A stretch of DNA of 64,000 nt from Hymenoscyphus infarciens (lineage: Eukaryota; Ascomycota; Leotiomycetes; Helotiales; Helotiaceae), in contig LLCB01000184.1 of the NCBI GenBank assembly GCA_001414345.1, positions 53,300-117,299 of the forward strand, given 5' to 3'. Position numbers and translations under genes: made by a program. Below the pieces are notes generated by a model, which was given only the letters and a program-made list of their open reading frames with translations, was not told the origin of the DNA and did not search any database. Shown in pieces: positions 43,581 through 56,763 of the stretch (positions are counted from its first letter, which is position 1; every line of letters starts with the position of its first letter).

Positions 43581-46192
43581 CGTTTCTGTCAGATTTCAGC
43601 CTACGTCGTGTGGCTGTCTGTATGATTCAAACGAGTGGCATTTGCAAAAGAAAAGAAAGCTGCAAGAAGACAATTAGCACATGGCAGACGTAGCAGAGAT
43701 AACCGTACATGAAAGATAGATATATCAGAAATTGTCAATGAGACATGGCGGGCAATGAAGGTGTTTCGAGAACTTCCACAGCCCTCCAGAACAACCACAC
43801 GATCAGGCGGGGCGGGGTCGAAGGATCCACGGTTTCAACCCCGTCTGTATTTTCTCGAAGAAAATCCGTATGGGGTCTCAATTCCCTCAACCAACAATGA
43901 AATTTACAATGAGTCGCACACAAGAAACTCTGTCGACACAAGAGATGGAGCTTGTAGAATGGGTGCAGAGGATGCAAACGAGGCAGAAAGACAACAAGCT
44001 CAGGAGACGAGAAACAGGAGAAGACAGACAGGAGAAGACAGACAGTGAGGTCAAAAGAGCTCTCGGACAAGTCACATTCTGTCTTGAGTGGAATCCGCTT
44101 CCCTCGATTCATGAACCGAGCATTTCAGGCGATGGGTATGCAACTTCCCAAACGGTGCTCATTGGGCAATTCCAAGTTGAGGGGGCAGCGAACTTCCCTG
44201 TGCTTGTGCTTGTGCTTGATGCGCCTGCGGGAAAGGGGCTCGAGGGCTCGCGTGCAGGCGTGCAGGCGTGGGCACCTGCAAGCAGCGCAAGGCAAGGTTA
44301 CCTACCTAGTTCATCATCTCGTAGACATCCAAAAGGGGCAGTGGCCGACGGGAAGTTCCTGGTTGTTGCGATGGAAGAATTGTCCCATCCACACTGAAAA
44401 CCAAAAAGTCCCTAGGTGTCACGGGTGTCGACGACTCCTGCTTGCCAGACTTCAGCTCAGTTCGCTCTCGGCACTAGGTACTAGGTACTAGGCACTAGGC
44501 ACTAGGCACTAGGCACTAGGCACTAGGCACTAGGCACTAGGCACTAGACACTAGGCACTAGGCACTAGGCACTAGGCACTAGGTACCCCTGACCCAACTC
44601 GAACCAACCATCCCGCGCTACCTGAGGTGGGTAATTGGACTTGTCTGCCCTTGTCAAATGCACGTAACCAAATTTACACTGCCCCGTATCAGGGGCTCCT
44701 CCAACAGCCCAGCCTCGTGCTCGTGGCATTATTCCCAGACGGTCATCCTCTAACCAAAAGAAGAAGGCTTAATTCCACATCAGGCAAGAGTACCTCATAA
44801 ATGGCCTCAATGACGTCCTGACTCCTGACTCCCACCCCTGACCCGAGAAGAATGAAGCTCCATGGGAAGTACGAAGCACGGAGTACGGACTCGTCGGTAC
44901 AAATTACTTTGGAGGTTAGACTCCACTGTTTCAGACAACATTGAATCAATTTCGAATATAAAAAAAATATAAAGTTACGGAGTACGGGGCTAGGAGATAG
45001 GTAGGGTTAAGTGCCAGCGTCGATCCTGCAAGACGTCTTTACTATTTAGCTGCACCAACAGGGTCCCTGCACTGTACATCCGGTGCCGTGTACAATCAAT
45101 TGGCCTTACGAAACAATACTTGCATATTTAATTATCAAAACCTCAGTCCTGAAGTTTAAGGTTTCCATAATATGCATCTGTCCATCCGAAGTGGAGGGTC
45201 AAGAGTTTGAGGAGACTCGACCGGATGAAAGTCAATCATGCAGATCATCCGAAAGAAAAAATTCCTCTCTAAATGGAAAATTTAAACTTTTCTAACCGGC
45301 AGCGCACGACCGATCAGCCACGCAGACCATGAACCACTCATACTAGATTTTGAAGTAAGACAAGCTCTGATTTCAGCGGTACTTGCATTTGATAGCGTTG
45401 GCGGATTATTCCATCCCTTCGGCCTCTCTTCCCTAACACGCCTTGCTCGTACAACACTAATACTTCCCGTCGATCTCAATCGTCAAATCAAAATTATCAG
45501 GAAAACTTTGTTCGGATTTTTCTCGTAGAGCCATCGTAAAAGAAGACCAACAGGCAAACCCATTCTTCCACAAACCGAAATCGCATCAAGATAAAAGGAA
45601 AGGATGTCTCAGCCAACGTGTCTGATGAAGAGGAACCATGCAGAATGAGTGGGAAAAGAAAATAAAAAACGCAGCTGTGACCGTGCTCCTACTAACAATA
45701 ATGTTTACTAAACAAGAAGCGTGTCAAAAATATCAGTCAGGGTAATGTTAGAGAACCAGGCTGGAGAATATTGCTCGAGAGTATTGGAGAGAATCAAGGT
45801 CTGATTCTCTCTGGCGTTCTCAAACAATATTTGTGATTGTCCTAGGCTGCTTGGCACACTCCATGGGAAGTGAGCTATACGCAAAGCAAAGGCAGATATT
45901 TTAAAAAAATATTCTGCTAAGGAAGTACCTGGTAGCCTTTGAAATCAGCCAGCTCATAGTGCTTTGGGTCTAGAGAAGCAGATAATATATGTGTTGCTAG
46001 AGTATGAGCTATGCTAAACCTTTATGAAGCAATGCAAAATGGTATCTCACCAACATAAATTTGCAATGAATGCCATCTCAAATAATCCCACAAGGAAATA
46101 TAAACACCAGCAACAGTGTAAAGCAATATAAGGCTCGAATGCAACGCCATGATGAAATTCTAGCATAAAAAAATGATTGCAATCAACTTCGT
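43581..46192. other. Intergenic region with a 7-bp satellite
   Basis: No confident gene. Short plus-strand frames at 43755-44491 are rich in E/Q/R repeats without splice support. It contains the CACTAGG array (44472-44583). Several GTACGGAGTACG-type words lie at 44865-44990, and there are ordinary AT-rich stretches after 45600. Confidence 0.45.
44472..44583. repeat. Tandem 7-bp repeat, 16 copies of CACTAGG
   Basis: Uninterrupted 112 bp of CACTAGG units. Copies 2 and 3 read TACTAGG and copy 11 reads CACTAGA; the rest are identical. The low divergence suggests recent expansion. Confidence 0.95.
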
Positions 46193-49100
46193 TTAATCGA
46201 CAAAATCAACAAAATCCTTCAGTCCGTTAATAAGTTCGGAGTCAAACTCGCTAACCCATGCTGGAAGTGTTGGTGATTGCGGAACCTCGTCTTTTACTAC
46301 TCGACGGTGCTTCACCTCAGGTTGTTTTGGCGTTGGTGATCTCTCTCTCTTCAAGGATGCGGGCGTGGTCTGTTGAAGGACTGGTGGCTCTGGATTCATA
46401 ACCTGGGAAGCTGAGAAACTTGGGTTTCCTTTTGTGTCGTGAGTCTCTTCTGGGAATGAAGCAAAATCAAAGACACCATCCGCGAAGCTAGAAGAAAGCT
46501 TTCGGCTAGCTTGCCTTGGCGCAAGTCTCATCGAGTCACTAAAATCAAGCATTGGAGCTTCGGGGCTCGCTAACGAATCATCTTGTGTATGTGACTCGGA
46601 GGCTGGGAGTCGGTATGCAACATATCCTTCTTCGAATGGGTCACCGTCGTTATATTGCTCCTGTAATGTAGCAGGCGAAGGAAGTTCGAGGTTTGAACCA
46701 AATTTTCTCTGCAAAAGGGCGGGCGAGAGTAAATTTGAGCTAGAATGAACATTCTCCTTCAAAAGCTCAGACGGTGATGGAAATTCCCAGTCGTCAAGTC
46801 CTCCATCGTCGTCAAAATCACCATCATTGATAGGCGCAAAAGGTAGCGTTGGCGACTTCCCGCTCCCATATTCGAAGACAGGTGTTTGGTGCATCATCCG
46901 CAAAGGCCTATCTTCCTGGACGCTTGTATGAAGCTTATGCAACTTTTGGTAATCGCGGGGGGCAAGTCGAGAGTAAGGAGTTTCGTAACTTTCCGTGAGA
47001 TCTATCACTTCCAATTCATCCTCGTCCATACGTTGAGGCCCCTCCTTCTTCAGCTTCAATTTTGAGATCTGCATTGATAAATCAGTTTAAGCCATGTCAA
47101 CTTTCATGGTGTGATTTATTTACCTTGTTATGCTTGGCGGGTATCATGCCACCGGAAGCAACTGCATTGGACTGTGCTAACTTGGCGCCAGAGACCGACT
47201 AAGTTTGATCAGTTTCATCTCAAAACTTGCGCAGGTAGCTCGTAGTGACTTACCTTGGTTCTGATTCTTGGCTTTGGTTGTTTGTCTAAGCCCTCCTGAC
47301 AACACCTATGTTTGCAAGGGTTCTTATTTTTGCGGAGACCATCACGACATGAATGATTGCAAGTCCATTTGCCATTTGGCATTTGGATGGAAGCCGATGT
47401 CTTCAAAGTCGTTGCTGTAGTAGATTCCTTCGAGTTTTGTGCAGCGACATCATCGACGTCAACAAATCCATCCGAGTCTCCAACATGTTCCATTGCGGAG
47501 GCGGCGTTAAGAAAGTCGCTATCCTGGAGGTCATTTCCACCAAACTCATCATCCGAGTGGCTTTTGTTTTCCGAATCCTTGCTTGAAACTGCTGCCTGTT
47601 TGGGAGTAGGTGGTGGAAATTCGGAGGCTGGGATCCTGTGCTGAAGAGAACTCATTTTTTCCGTTCCTACGATATCATCGCAAGCAACAATGCATTTGAT
47701 CTCATCTTCAACACTGGGCAATTCAGCCGTAAAGTCAAATTTATGACCATGTTCAAGTTGCAGAATGCTACCACGCCAAAAGTGGACGAGATGGCCGCTA
47801 TTCGTGGTTTCTGCTGTAAATGTCAAGGAAGGCTTTTTGCCATTCCATACAGGTATTTTGACGTTAGAAAATCCAAGGCGAACCCCGATCTTGACTTTTG
47901 GCTTCAGACCAGCTTTGGTGACCATCTGGTTGGTTAGACGTATTTGTAGAGTCAAACTTGGAAATCCCAAAAGCCGATCTTTTGTTTGCCGTCCGAATGG
48001 TGGATTCTTCCCTACATATCGTTCAATAGTCGCAGTATCAAGACTCGCAAGCTTTTCGATATTATTGACATTGTTGGTCATCAGTTTCCTCGATGCGGCA
48101 GGGCCAATCTGGGAAATCTGTTGAAGTTGAAGGTTGGAGTTTTCCCAAAAACCCGCAGAGAAGCTTCTAGAAAGACTAAGGGCGTGTGTTGTGGAGACCG
48201 CGTCGCAATCATAAGCCTTGCAGTCAACAACACATCGAATAAGACGCTTCATCCGATCCAAGATGACAGATTTCTCAGTCATAAATTGTCTTCGCAGCGG
48301 CTGGAACTCTTTGGCAATAGGATGCTCGATACCACTGAGTTGAGATTGAATTAACAAAGATATCTTCTGAGAAGTCGTCGAGATATTTCCGTTGATTGGG
48401 AATTTCATGAACGGGGACTGGTTGAACTCTCTCAGGCAGGGTCTTTGATTTGGCTTCATTCTAAAATCCTGAAATTCCTTTGCCTGACAGAGAGTATTGA
48501 GCTAAATCAATTAGCGAAAATTCGATTTGGAAAAGGGGTAGGCCCTACAATATCTTCTGTTCTCGCCTGTCTTGGTATGCTCAACAAGAGCTTCATGGTC
48601 TCAAACTGCACCATGTAGCGAGACATAGCATCCCCGTATACCGTGCACTTGATTCCACGCTCTCCAGTGACAAGCTCGTGTTCTTGAAGAAGTTTGATAT
48701 CTCTTTCGCAGACTTGCTTGAGACGCTGCTCGATATCGCCTCCTGGATAAATCCCGTCTATCTTGTAATAACTTGGATTCAATCTCATACGAACAGCGAG
48801 AAAGGTCCCCTCGAGCCACGACTTTGCGGAATCAGCGCTATTGACAGTTCCCAGTCCAATTTCAGAATTCAAATGCTCAATTAAATTGAGATGTAAGCTG
48901 CTCTCGAGAACATCAGTGCCAGAGATCATTTTCTCGTAGCGTTGCTTCTTGTCCGCTTTGGTCATGATCACTGCCACCGCATTATCTTCGAACTGAGGTC
49001 TCCCGGCCCGTCCAAGCATCTGCATGACTTCGAGATCAGAGCACTCCACAATATGCCCCTCCTGGAATGTAACAGTGCCTTTAAGGATGACAAGATGACA

Positions 49101-51113
49101 GGGAAGGTTTACACCCACAGCCAAGGTCGAGGTACAACAGATAAGACTAATGTCCCCCTTCAGAAAAGAATTCTCTACAGTCTGGCGATCATGGGGATCA
49201 AGTCCAGCATGGTGAAATGCAACACCGGATTTAGCAAGGGCTTGTAGCTCTGTATTCTGGAGGGGCAATCGCGCAGCAGGTATTGGCCACGCTCGATCCT
49301 CAGCTCTCTGGCCTGTCCACCAGTCTGCCAATAACTTGGCGGTATTCTCACACGATTTCCGGGTAAAACAGAACACCATGATGGGCTTTTTTTCAGTGTG
49401 CTTTCGGATTATTCCCGGCAGCTTTCCGTCCAGAAGCTTCTCGAAGACGAAATCGTTCATCTTCTCATCAAATCCATAAACATGCTTTTGGAGCTTCACA
49501 GGCCGGAAGTTTTCTCCGAAAGTCTCTCGATGGGCTGGAAGTTGCTGGTTGCAATGGTTTCTACCAAACCACACGGCAATATCTTCCGAGTTGGGAATTG
49601 TAGCACTCAATGCAAGAAAACGCACATTGGCTCCCATAGATTTCATGCGAGAGACAACTGCCTCCAAAGTAGCGCCTCGAATTTCTTTCACAATATGTAC
49701 CTCGTCGATCAGGAAGAGCTGTACCATTTGAACCAACCTGTGGTGGTCCGACCATTTGCGTGTGATGCTATCCCACTTCTCGGGGGTTGTAACAATGATC
49801 GATGCCTTGCGTACTTTGGCCATTTCTCCTTGGGTTGTATCACCCGTGAGCTCTGCACACTCAAGGTTCAAATGAGCAAATTTCTTACTCCAATCTCTCA
49901 TACGCTCCGAGCAGAGAGACTTTGTTGGCGCCTGGTAGACAATCTTGAATTGCGCCGAACCATTCTCTTCAACAGCTCTGCAGATGGCGAGCTCTAGGAG
50001 AACAGTCTTTCCACTCCCCGTTGGGGCCGAGACGACAACATTGTCGTTGGTTCGGTATATGGGATTGAAACATTTCGATTGTACCGCATTGAAGAGCTCA
50101 TACGGAAATACAGAACGAAATCGATCTGGCAACTCGTGTGGCGAGACGAGTTGGATACCGTGAGCCAGCGGCGGGGCATGTGCAAGAGTCAGGGTCTGCG
50201 GGTTATGCTTGACTGGAGATTCATAGGGCTGCTGTTGTTTAGGGGCACGCGGATAGATCAAATGGCCTTGACCAACTGAGCGCTGAGATGCTGGTGCTGT
50301 GCGAGCGGCTACTATACGGCGGCTCACTCTCTCTGTTGGACTAGAGTGTTGGCCAACAGGCGAGGAATTGTTGGGGACCAATCCTCCTTCTGGGCTGCGT
50401 ACAAAGGCACCTTGAAGAGGTTAGGGTAGTGATTCAAAGGCAGCTAGGAGAAAGATACAGTATACGTACTCAGATGGAAAGGCGGAGTAAACTGCGGGTT
50501 TTGTGACCGTAATGGGTTGGGGATCCGAGAATTAGATTGTGCCTGTTGAGGCTGGAAGAAGTTCTGCGGCTCTGGAAAAGTGGACTGAGGTTGCAATGGC
50601 ATTGTTCTTCGCGTGAGCATAGCAGTTAGCAGCTGATCGGTCTGATCAACTGGCTGCGAATGCGAGAAACGAGTAGTTCCTTGGTCGGTCGAGATGTTGG
50701 GGTTGGGGCGTGGGGCCTGCTGAAAAGCAAAGTGATTACCTGCATTTTCTGGGACCCTTTGACCGGCATCTTGTTGGTTGTAGATGTTCGGTGGTAGGAG
50801 AGAGACTCGATTCGGTGCAGAGGATCGAGGCTGTTGAGGTTGGTATGACGATCGAAAGATTGGTCGAGGAGCGGCGATGGCAGCTATGCTCTGTTAGCGT
50901 TGACGCACCCCGCAGTATAGCAAAACATTCAGACTTACACGGCTCATTGAAGATGTCTGGTTCTGGTATTGCGTGTCTTGAAGACGGTGGGAAACTCCAT
51001 TCTGGCATCTCCGCCGATGGGCGGTTGAAGCCTCGAGCAGGTTGCTCTTGACGACGAGGGCCTCTGGCATTGTCAATGATGATTTGCAACCGCGGATCAA
51101 TATCTCGATCCAT
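46193..51113 (-). CDS. MER3: Meiotic DNA helicase Mer3/HFM1
   Basis: Mer3/HFM1 unwinds recombination intermediates and promotes interfering crossovers. Exons are 51113-50939, 50883-50470, 50410-48549, 48501-47254, 47198-47124 and 47068-46193, giving 1549 residues with phase kept throughout. Residues 1-270 are disordered. The superfamily 2 helicase core has APTGSGKT (325-332), TTPEKWD, DEVH (432-435), LALSATIP, VAFHHAGL, STLAVGVNLP and QMLGRAGRPQFED. Winged-helix and Sec63-type regions follow (FNQSPFMKFPI, QISQIGPAASRKLM, LTLQIRLTNQMV). A zinc-knuckle-like segment lies near 1205-1235 (CNHSCRDGLRKNKNPCKHRC). The last 290 residues are acidic, with the repeated blocks PSPSELLKENVHSS and LPSPATLQEQY. 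DEVH, not DEIH, is as seen in the Mer3 branch. Brr2/Slh1 are ruled out by the single helicase cassette. Confidence 0.93.
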
Positions 51114-52464
51114 GCTGCCGCATTGAGAGTTTCTTTCTTGCTTCGAGACGATAAAGATGGGGGGTTGCAGAGATGGCAGATAGGTAATGGAGGGGAGGTA
51201 GATGTGAAGGTAAGAATTGAGCCTCCGCAGATCAAGAGGAGGATGGAAAAATAGGTACCGCCCTGCTCAGGTTACGCAAGGAGGGAGATTGGAGGTATGT
51301 CGATTCGATTGAACTGCGATGGAACTCAACCTAGGTGACGTTTCCAGGTTGTTGGTTGAGGAAGAAGGTTGGCGAAACCTGGAATCGACAACGCGTGAGC
51401 ACGTGCCCACGTGACACCATTCAGAGAAGGAGCGAGCCTGCTTGGAGATGGATCCTGTCAACAAGGCCACCTCACCTACCTGTCTCTAGCCGACTTTACT
51501 GATTGAAAAAGAATTCCTCGAATAGTGAAAACTTCAACTTGGAAAAGCAAGCAAGACAGCCAACGACAACACATCAGGTATTCCTCCCTATACCCACCTG
51601 ATTCTCACTCTATTAAAACTAGAACAATTACAAATATTATTCCAGAAGGTTTACCCCTTAGAATAATACTGTCAATTATGCCGAACCTTTCCCCAACAGA
51701 TATCTGGAATGTCCGAGACTCTCTCGCGATGAACATTAAAGCTGGTTCGTACCTGCCACCTAGCCCTCGTTGTAACAACCCAGTTTCTTCATGTCCACCG
51801 CAGAAAGGAGAGGGATTCAAAAAGGGCCTAGCAAAAAAACATGGCTTAATCCCTTTTTGAATGATAATTGCGAGAGAACATATACGCCGCGTATTGCCAC
51901 AAAGCTTATGAAATGAACTACTGTCCAGGTTAGTCTAAAATGGATTTCTAAAAAATATAAATTTTATAGAAATAAAGAAGTTTGAGGCATTGGTTCGACC
52001 AGCTCGACCACTTCTTACAGCTCTCGTTCGAATCTAAAGCCAAGTAAGATACAGTCTCCGATCAAGATGATGTGGATTTAAAGAAAGAAAGAGAGGGTGA
52101 CAACTTAAGGACCGACCCAGCAGATCATCATAGGCAGCCGCCCTTGCTCCCATGAATTCATGATTCTCTCTATTTTTCCTCTCCACAATAGGATGCGATT
52201 CCCACCATATATCTAGCCCAAAAATATGCAGACGTGCGACCGACTCATTTGAATACGAGTGAATAACTCCTTACTGTGCCCAAAAGCCTCAACGCCCAAG
52301 TTCCACGCCCATGGACGTGGAACATGTGGAAAAAACAAATCCCTTTTTTGCCGTATGTATCCAAGCTTTGGGTGATTCCCACAAACCCTCTTCGCCCCCT
52401 CACGTCTTGGCATGCCGTCGTCTCTTCTCTTTTATTTTTGCATTTCATCCACTGCCATAGATGC
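51114..52464. other. Intergenic region between MER3 and the transporter gene
   Basis: The MER3 promoter side followed by an AT-rich, motif-free stretch. The plus-strand frame 51525-51860 has no support. Confidence 0.4.
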
Positions 52465-54123
52465 TCAATCATCTCGCTTTACCTTTCCCCTTGAAGAACC
52501 CGCCCTCGAATGATGACGCAAGGGTGAGCTGGGACGGGACGTTGTTGAACCGGCACTCTTGATGTTTTCTAGCGTTGGATCTAATACCGTTCTCGTGCTG
52601 AGATTCTTTTCCTCCTCAAATCTAGGTGTATACCCATTATCAATTGTTGTCTTTTCGTAGCTAACGATGTTGATAGGAGGTGGTCTGTTTCGCTTCCTCT
52701 CCGGGCCACTGTACAGGTACGTGCTAAAAATCACAAGCGCGGTACCAAAAATGAACTAGATGCTGTTAGTAACATTCACACGGCTACAGGGTATTGATTG
52801 AAATGACTTACGTTGAAAGTGACCCGGAAATCAAAGAACCAAACGCTAAAGAGGAAACTCAAAATGATCGAGATGGAGGTTGCAAAGTTCTTGGCGATAT
52901 TATCCGCATAGTTGATGCACATAGCCACCAATACACCACCACAAGCCTGGAAAACGATGGCAGTCCAAACAACAACATTGTATCCAATAAAGAAACCATT
53001 CTTCGATATATCCTCTCCATCCTTCATTATGACCCCAAATATCAGGGCGGGAAATAGCGAATAGAACGAGAGCTGCACATTTCGGGTCCAGACCGTTACA
53101 TGCGTTGTCGACTCTTTGAGAACCTTCTCGAAATACACCCCCGTCAGGCCAGAGATCATCGCGGCTATTAGGACTGCAGATAGCCCAATTGAATAATTCA
53201 TGGTTGGTTTCACCAGCCCTAGATCCTCTTCTATCCCCTCATATGTTGCTGAGCGCTTCACAAGTCCTTTCGAAATGCCTTCCATCCCGCGTTTTGTCAA
53301 CTCCCTGGCTACCTCGGCAGCTCCGTTGCTAAGCTGTCCGATTTCGTGAAAGGATCGTGGAAAGTAGAATCGGGACTGTGAGTCTTTGATGGGATCGTAA
53401 ATAGGATTTTCGTGGCTCCCAGAAGGCAATTGGACCACAGCAACACCCAATGTGAGGAGAACCAGAGCGACCCATTTCTTTGAAGAGAGAGCTCTGCCGA
53501 GCATTGTAACTGAAAAAACAGCCGTCGTAAGAATCTGCGGAGCTATTAGAATGCCAGACCCACCAACATAAGACGGAATATGCTTACCTTGAGCTGGTAC
53601 AAAATCTGAAAATGGACAGCGTCTAAATTGCTGACAGCAACGTATTGCAAAGAATTCTGAAGGGTATAAAGGGTTGCTGGAATGGCCAATTTCCACCCAT
53701 CGCCAGAAAACACAGACATGTACAATTGCTCTAGAAGGACCGTCGCAGGCGTGGAAGGTGGAAGAGTTCGTGATATGTCGTACATGGCGATTGTCAGTGA
53801 GACCGCGAGTTTGATGACCTCATTGAGGAAAACCGCCGTCGAGGTAAAATATCGATGTTCGCCGGCGGAGGGCATGATCCTCGAATAATGCATTATCTAG
53901 ATTTCGTCAATTATTTGCTCTCGTTCTTCGAGGGGGTGAAATATTGGATTTTGGGAGACTGACGAGTATGAGGGCCGAGTTTTGGAATGTTAGCTAGAAG
54001 AAGAATTAGCACAGGTTTTGTTGGCAAATGCCCTCCCATGGAATACATCCTCACTGTGATCAAAGAAACAAGCTTCATTGGGACACCCATGGCGTTGGGT
54101 GCCTTTTGCGGCGTGTCCCCCAT
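52465..54123 (-). CDS. UDP-galactose-type nucleotide-sugar transporter (SLC35A/Gms1 family)
   Basis: Imports a UDP-sugar into the Golgi lumen for glycosylation, exchanging it for UMP. Exons are 54123-54055, 53993-53964 (30 nt), 53896-53588, 53534-52812 and 52755-52465, giving 473 residues. The N-terminus is MGDTPQKAPNAMGVPMKLVS, then LIT|LTFQNSALIL|IMHYSRIMPSAG, which needs the microexon. Family landmarks are YFTSTAVFLNEVIKLAVSL, LQNSLQYVAVSNLDAVHFQ, ILYQLK|ILTTAVFSVTMLGR, ALSSKKWVALVLLTLGVAVV, GLTGVYFEKVLKES, VWTRNVQLSFYSLFPAL and NYADNIAKNFATSISIILSF. About ten hydrophobic segments are visible. An unusually long loop (SGSHENPIYD... to ...EEDLGLVKP) lies between segments. The cytosolic tail is Ser/Arg-rich and ends KVKRDD. 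Substrate (UDP-Gal versus UDP-GlcNAc or CMP-sialic acid type) is inferred from closeness to Gms1. Confidence 0.88.
53964..53993 (-). other. 30-nt microexon of the nucleotide-sugar transporter
   Basis: TTCTAG acceptor, thirty bases encoding LTFQNSALIL in frame, GTCAGT donor. It supplies the second half of the first membrane segment, so skipping it would keep frame but shorten the helix. Confidence 0.75.
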
Positions 54124-55090
54124 TACTGCTGCCACTTAGCCCCCAAGACGATTCTTTTTAGTTGATTTTGATTGTCTGCGAGGCGCGAGAAGTCGTGGGG
54201 AGAAGCTGCAACTTGTGGGTAAAGGAGATAGGGTCGTATAAGGAGAAATGCGCTTCGCCCTCTTTCGAGGTTGGCGGTGTGTTAGGAGAGGGAGAGGGAG
54301 AGGGAGAGGGAGAGGAAGAGAAGTCCGAGTCGCAGGAGTCAAGAGTGACTTGGTGTTGTGCTATTTTGGACTAGCTGGGGTTGGTGGTAGTTGAGAGCAG
54401 ACCGGGGCTGAGACTGACAGAAAATCTTACGCTACAACTGGCCAGCATTCATATGGTATTTTGGCTCGAAAAAGAAGAGAAGATCCCCGACCAATCAACT
54501 AACTCACTGTTCCTGGGTATTTCCACAAGGTTGCAATTCAATTCAATTCAATTGAATTCAACCCTTGCAAGAGCGATGATTTTTTCCACCCTCGTCAAAG
54601 GCTTTCGGCCCCTTAATCAACATCCAAAATTCCTACTTCTACAATTCAATCGACAGTGTAGCCGGTCCACCGCATTATCTTGTTCCACTTCTCTGTGACT
54701 TCTCTGGAGACCCGATCCTAAACCACCTGCACACCCCAAACCACCTGCACCACAGCGGAGAATTGCCCCGCAATGGAATCAAGCATTCGAAACGTTCCTC
54801 CCGGTCGTGCTCAGGTTACTCGTGACACTCCGTAGGTCCATAGAGCAGCTCCCAATCGTATTTGTCCTGCAACTCGGACGTCGTGGTCAGAAGGTGGGAT
54901 CTCCCAAGAAAGAAAATGGGAGAAAACTCCCCTTTTCCGCCATCACCTGTTCGACTCCCACCGCCTCCCCTCGGTGTATTCTTGTTTGAATCAATCCCTC
55001 AATCCCTCATTGCCTCGAACCTCGAACGGAGCTTCTTTGGAAGTATAGAGCGCCGAACATGGCTATTGAAGAGGTCTACTAGTAGAGTCT
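54124..55090. other. Upstream region of the transporter gene
   Basis: It holds a purine hexamer run (GAGAGG type, about 54283-54318) on the + strand, an AATTC run (54534-54560), a duplicated CCAAACCACCTGCAC-like word (54720-54755), and ordinary sequence ending abruptly at the AT-rich block. No gene is supportable. Confidence 0.5.
54283..54318. repeat. GAGAGG hexamer repeat
   Basis: About six tandem copies of GGGAGA/GAGAGG in the 5' flank of the transporter gene. Confidence 0.85.
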
Positions 55091-55324
55091 TATAAGTCTA
55101 AAAACAATTGCGCCTTACACTAAACGTTGTGTAGCAGTGGCCGATGATCCAGATAATAGAGGTCAGAATAATTATATTTTATACTAATATAAAGAGGAGA
55201 AGCTAGCTATAGAGGTATAAGTATCTAAGTATAAGTAATATAAATTATTAGGCCGAATAATCGCTAAAGCGATTATAGTCTTAATAACTATCCTTCTCTC
55301 TTAAAAGTAGATATTCTTCTATTT

Positions 55325-55394
55325 ATATCTATATTACTAATATAACTAGTTATATACTATCTATATCTATATTACTAATATAACTAGTTATATA
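55325..55394. repeat. 32-bp direct repeat with an embedded palindrome
   Basis: Copies at 55325-55356 and 55363-55394 are identical. Each contains the palindrome ATATAACTAGTTATAT. Confidence 0.85.
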
Positions 55395-56763
55395 AATATT
55401 TTAGATTCCTTCTTATATTATAATTCCTTATAAGTTAATCTATAACCTCGAATAAATTCTTATTTATAATATACTCTATTTACTTATCTATTCTCTATTT
55501 CTTCTAATTATTCTATTTCACTTTTTTTTAGCTTTTTCTTACTTAATCTACTTAATTCTCTTAACTTCTTCTATCTATTACTTATATTTAATTTTACTAG
55601 TTAGATTAAAGAATTTAGTATTAAACTAGGAAGTAGAATTCTCTATTATAATAGAGTTTAATATTAGATTTAGATTTAGATTAAAGTTATTAAATACTTT
55701 AGTACTAGAATATTACTATATAAGCGTTATAGTTAGCTTTTTATTACTAAGTAAAAATTAACTATAGATTAAGTTCTTATATTAATAATTCTCTTCTTTA
55801 AGAGTACTAGTTTCTTAGTTTAGCTTCTAGATACTTAATATTATAAAATAGTAGTATTTATATTTAGTATTCTATTACTTACTTTTAGTACTTTTTCTTT
55901 TCCTTCTTAGCTTTTTATCTCTAGTTAGAGAAACTTTACTTACTCTCTTAGCTTAATCTTTAAAATATAATTAATATTACTAGTATATATCTAACTAATT
56001 CTATTTTATTAAATATCTCTTTATAATTACTTTCTAAAAAAGTACTTATTAGATCTAATCTCTTTTCTCTAACTTATTTAATCTTAACTTAAAACTTAAT
56101 TCTATAACGTTTATTTCTTCTTTATTAGTTAATTATTTAAGAGTAGCTATAATTTAAAGAAGTAGTGTATTTAATCTATATAACTCTATTTTAAGTATAA
56201 TACTAGATTCTAATATAATTTATATAACTTAGTCTTCTTTTATTAAACTTAATCTTAAGTCTCTTTTAATAACTTTTATTTCTTAGATAATTACTATACT
56301 CTATCTATTTTCAAAAGATTAGAAGCTTTTCTCTTTTATATATAAAATAGTAACTTAGATTAGCTATCTTCTTTATAAAATCTAAGATCTTTTCTATATT
56401 TATCTAATAGTTATTCTTTTACTTTAAAGAGATCTAGAGAAAGCTTTATAAGTTCTAACTTTAAGAATTCTTTTTATAGTCTATTAATTTCCTTACTACT
56501 AAGTATTAGCTGATTTTCTCCTTACTAGTTAATTATACTCTTTCTCTATCTCTCTAAGTAGCGTCTCTTCTTATTAAATACTTTACTTATATACTTATAC
56601 TTCCTCTTACTTACTAATAATAACTCTTTATCTCTTAAAGTTAATATAAGTAGATTTTCTCTAGTCTCTCTTTTATATTTTAAAGCTCTATCTTTCTTAA
56701 TTTATAATAATAATTAGATTATAAACTTTATTCTCTGCTTTTTATAAGTAACTATAACCTTTT

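Noticed and set aside
43870..44397. 175-codon plus-strand frame upstream of the 767-residue protein
   Set aside because: Several overlapping frames of similar length on both strands, E/Q/R-rich low complexity, no domain or splice evidence.
50717..50736. A possible 20-nt intron in MER3 exon 2 (GTAATC...TTTTCAG)
   Set aside because: Far too short for a spliceosomal intron, and the frame stays open through it.
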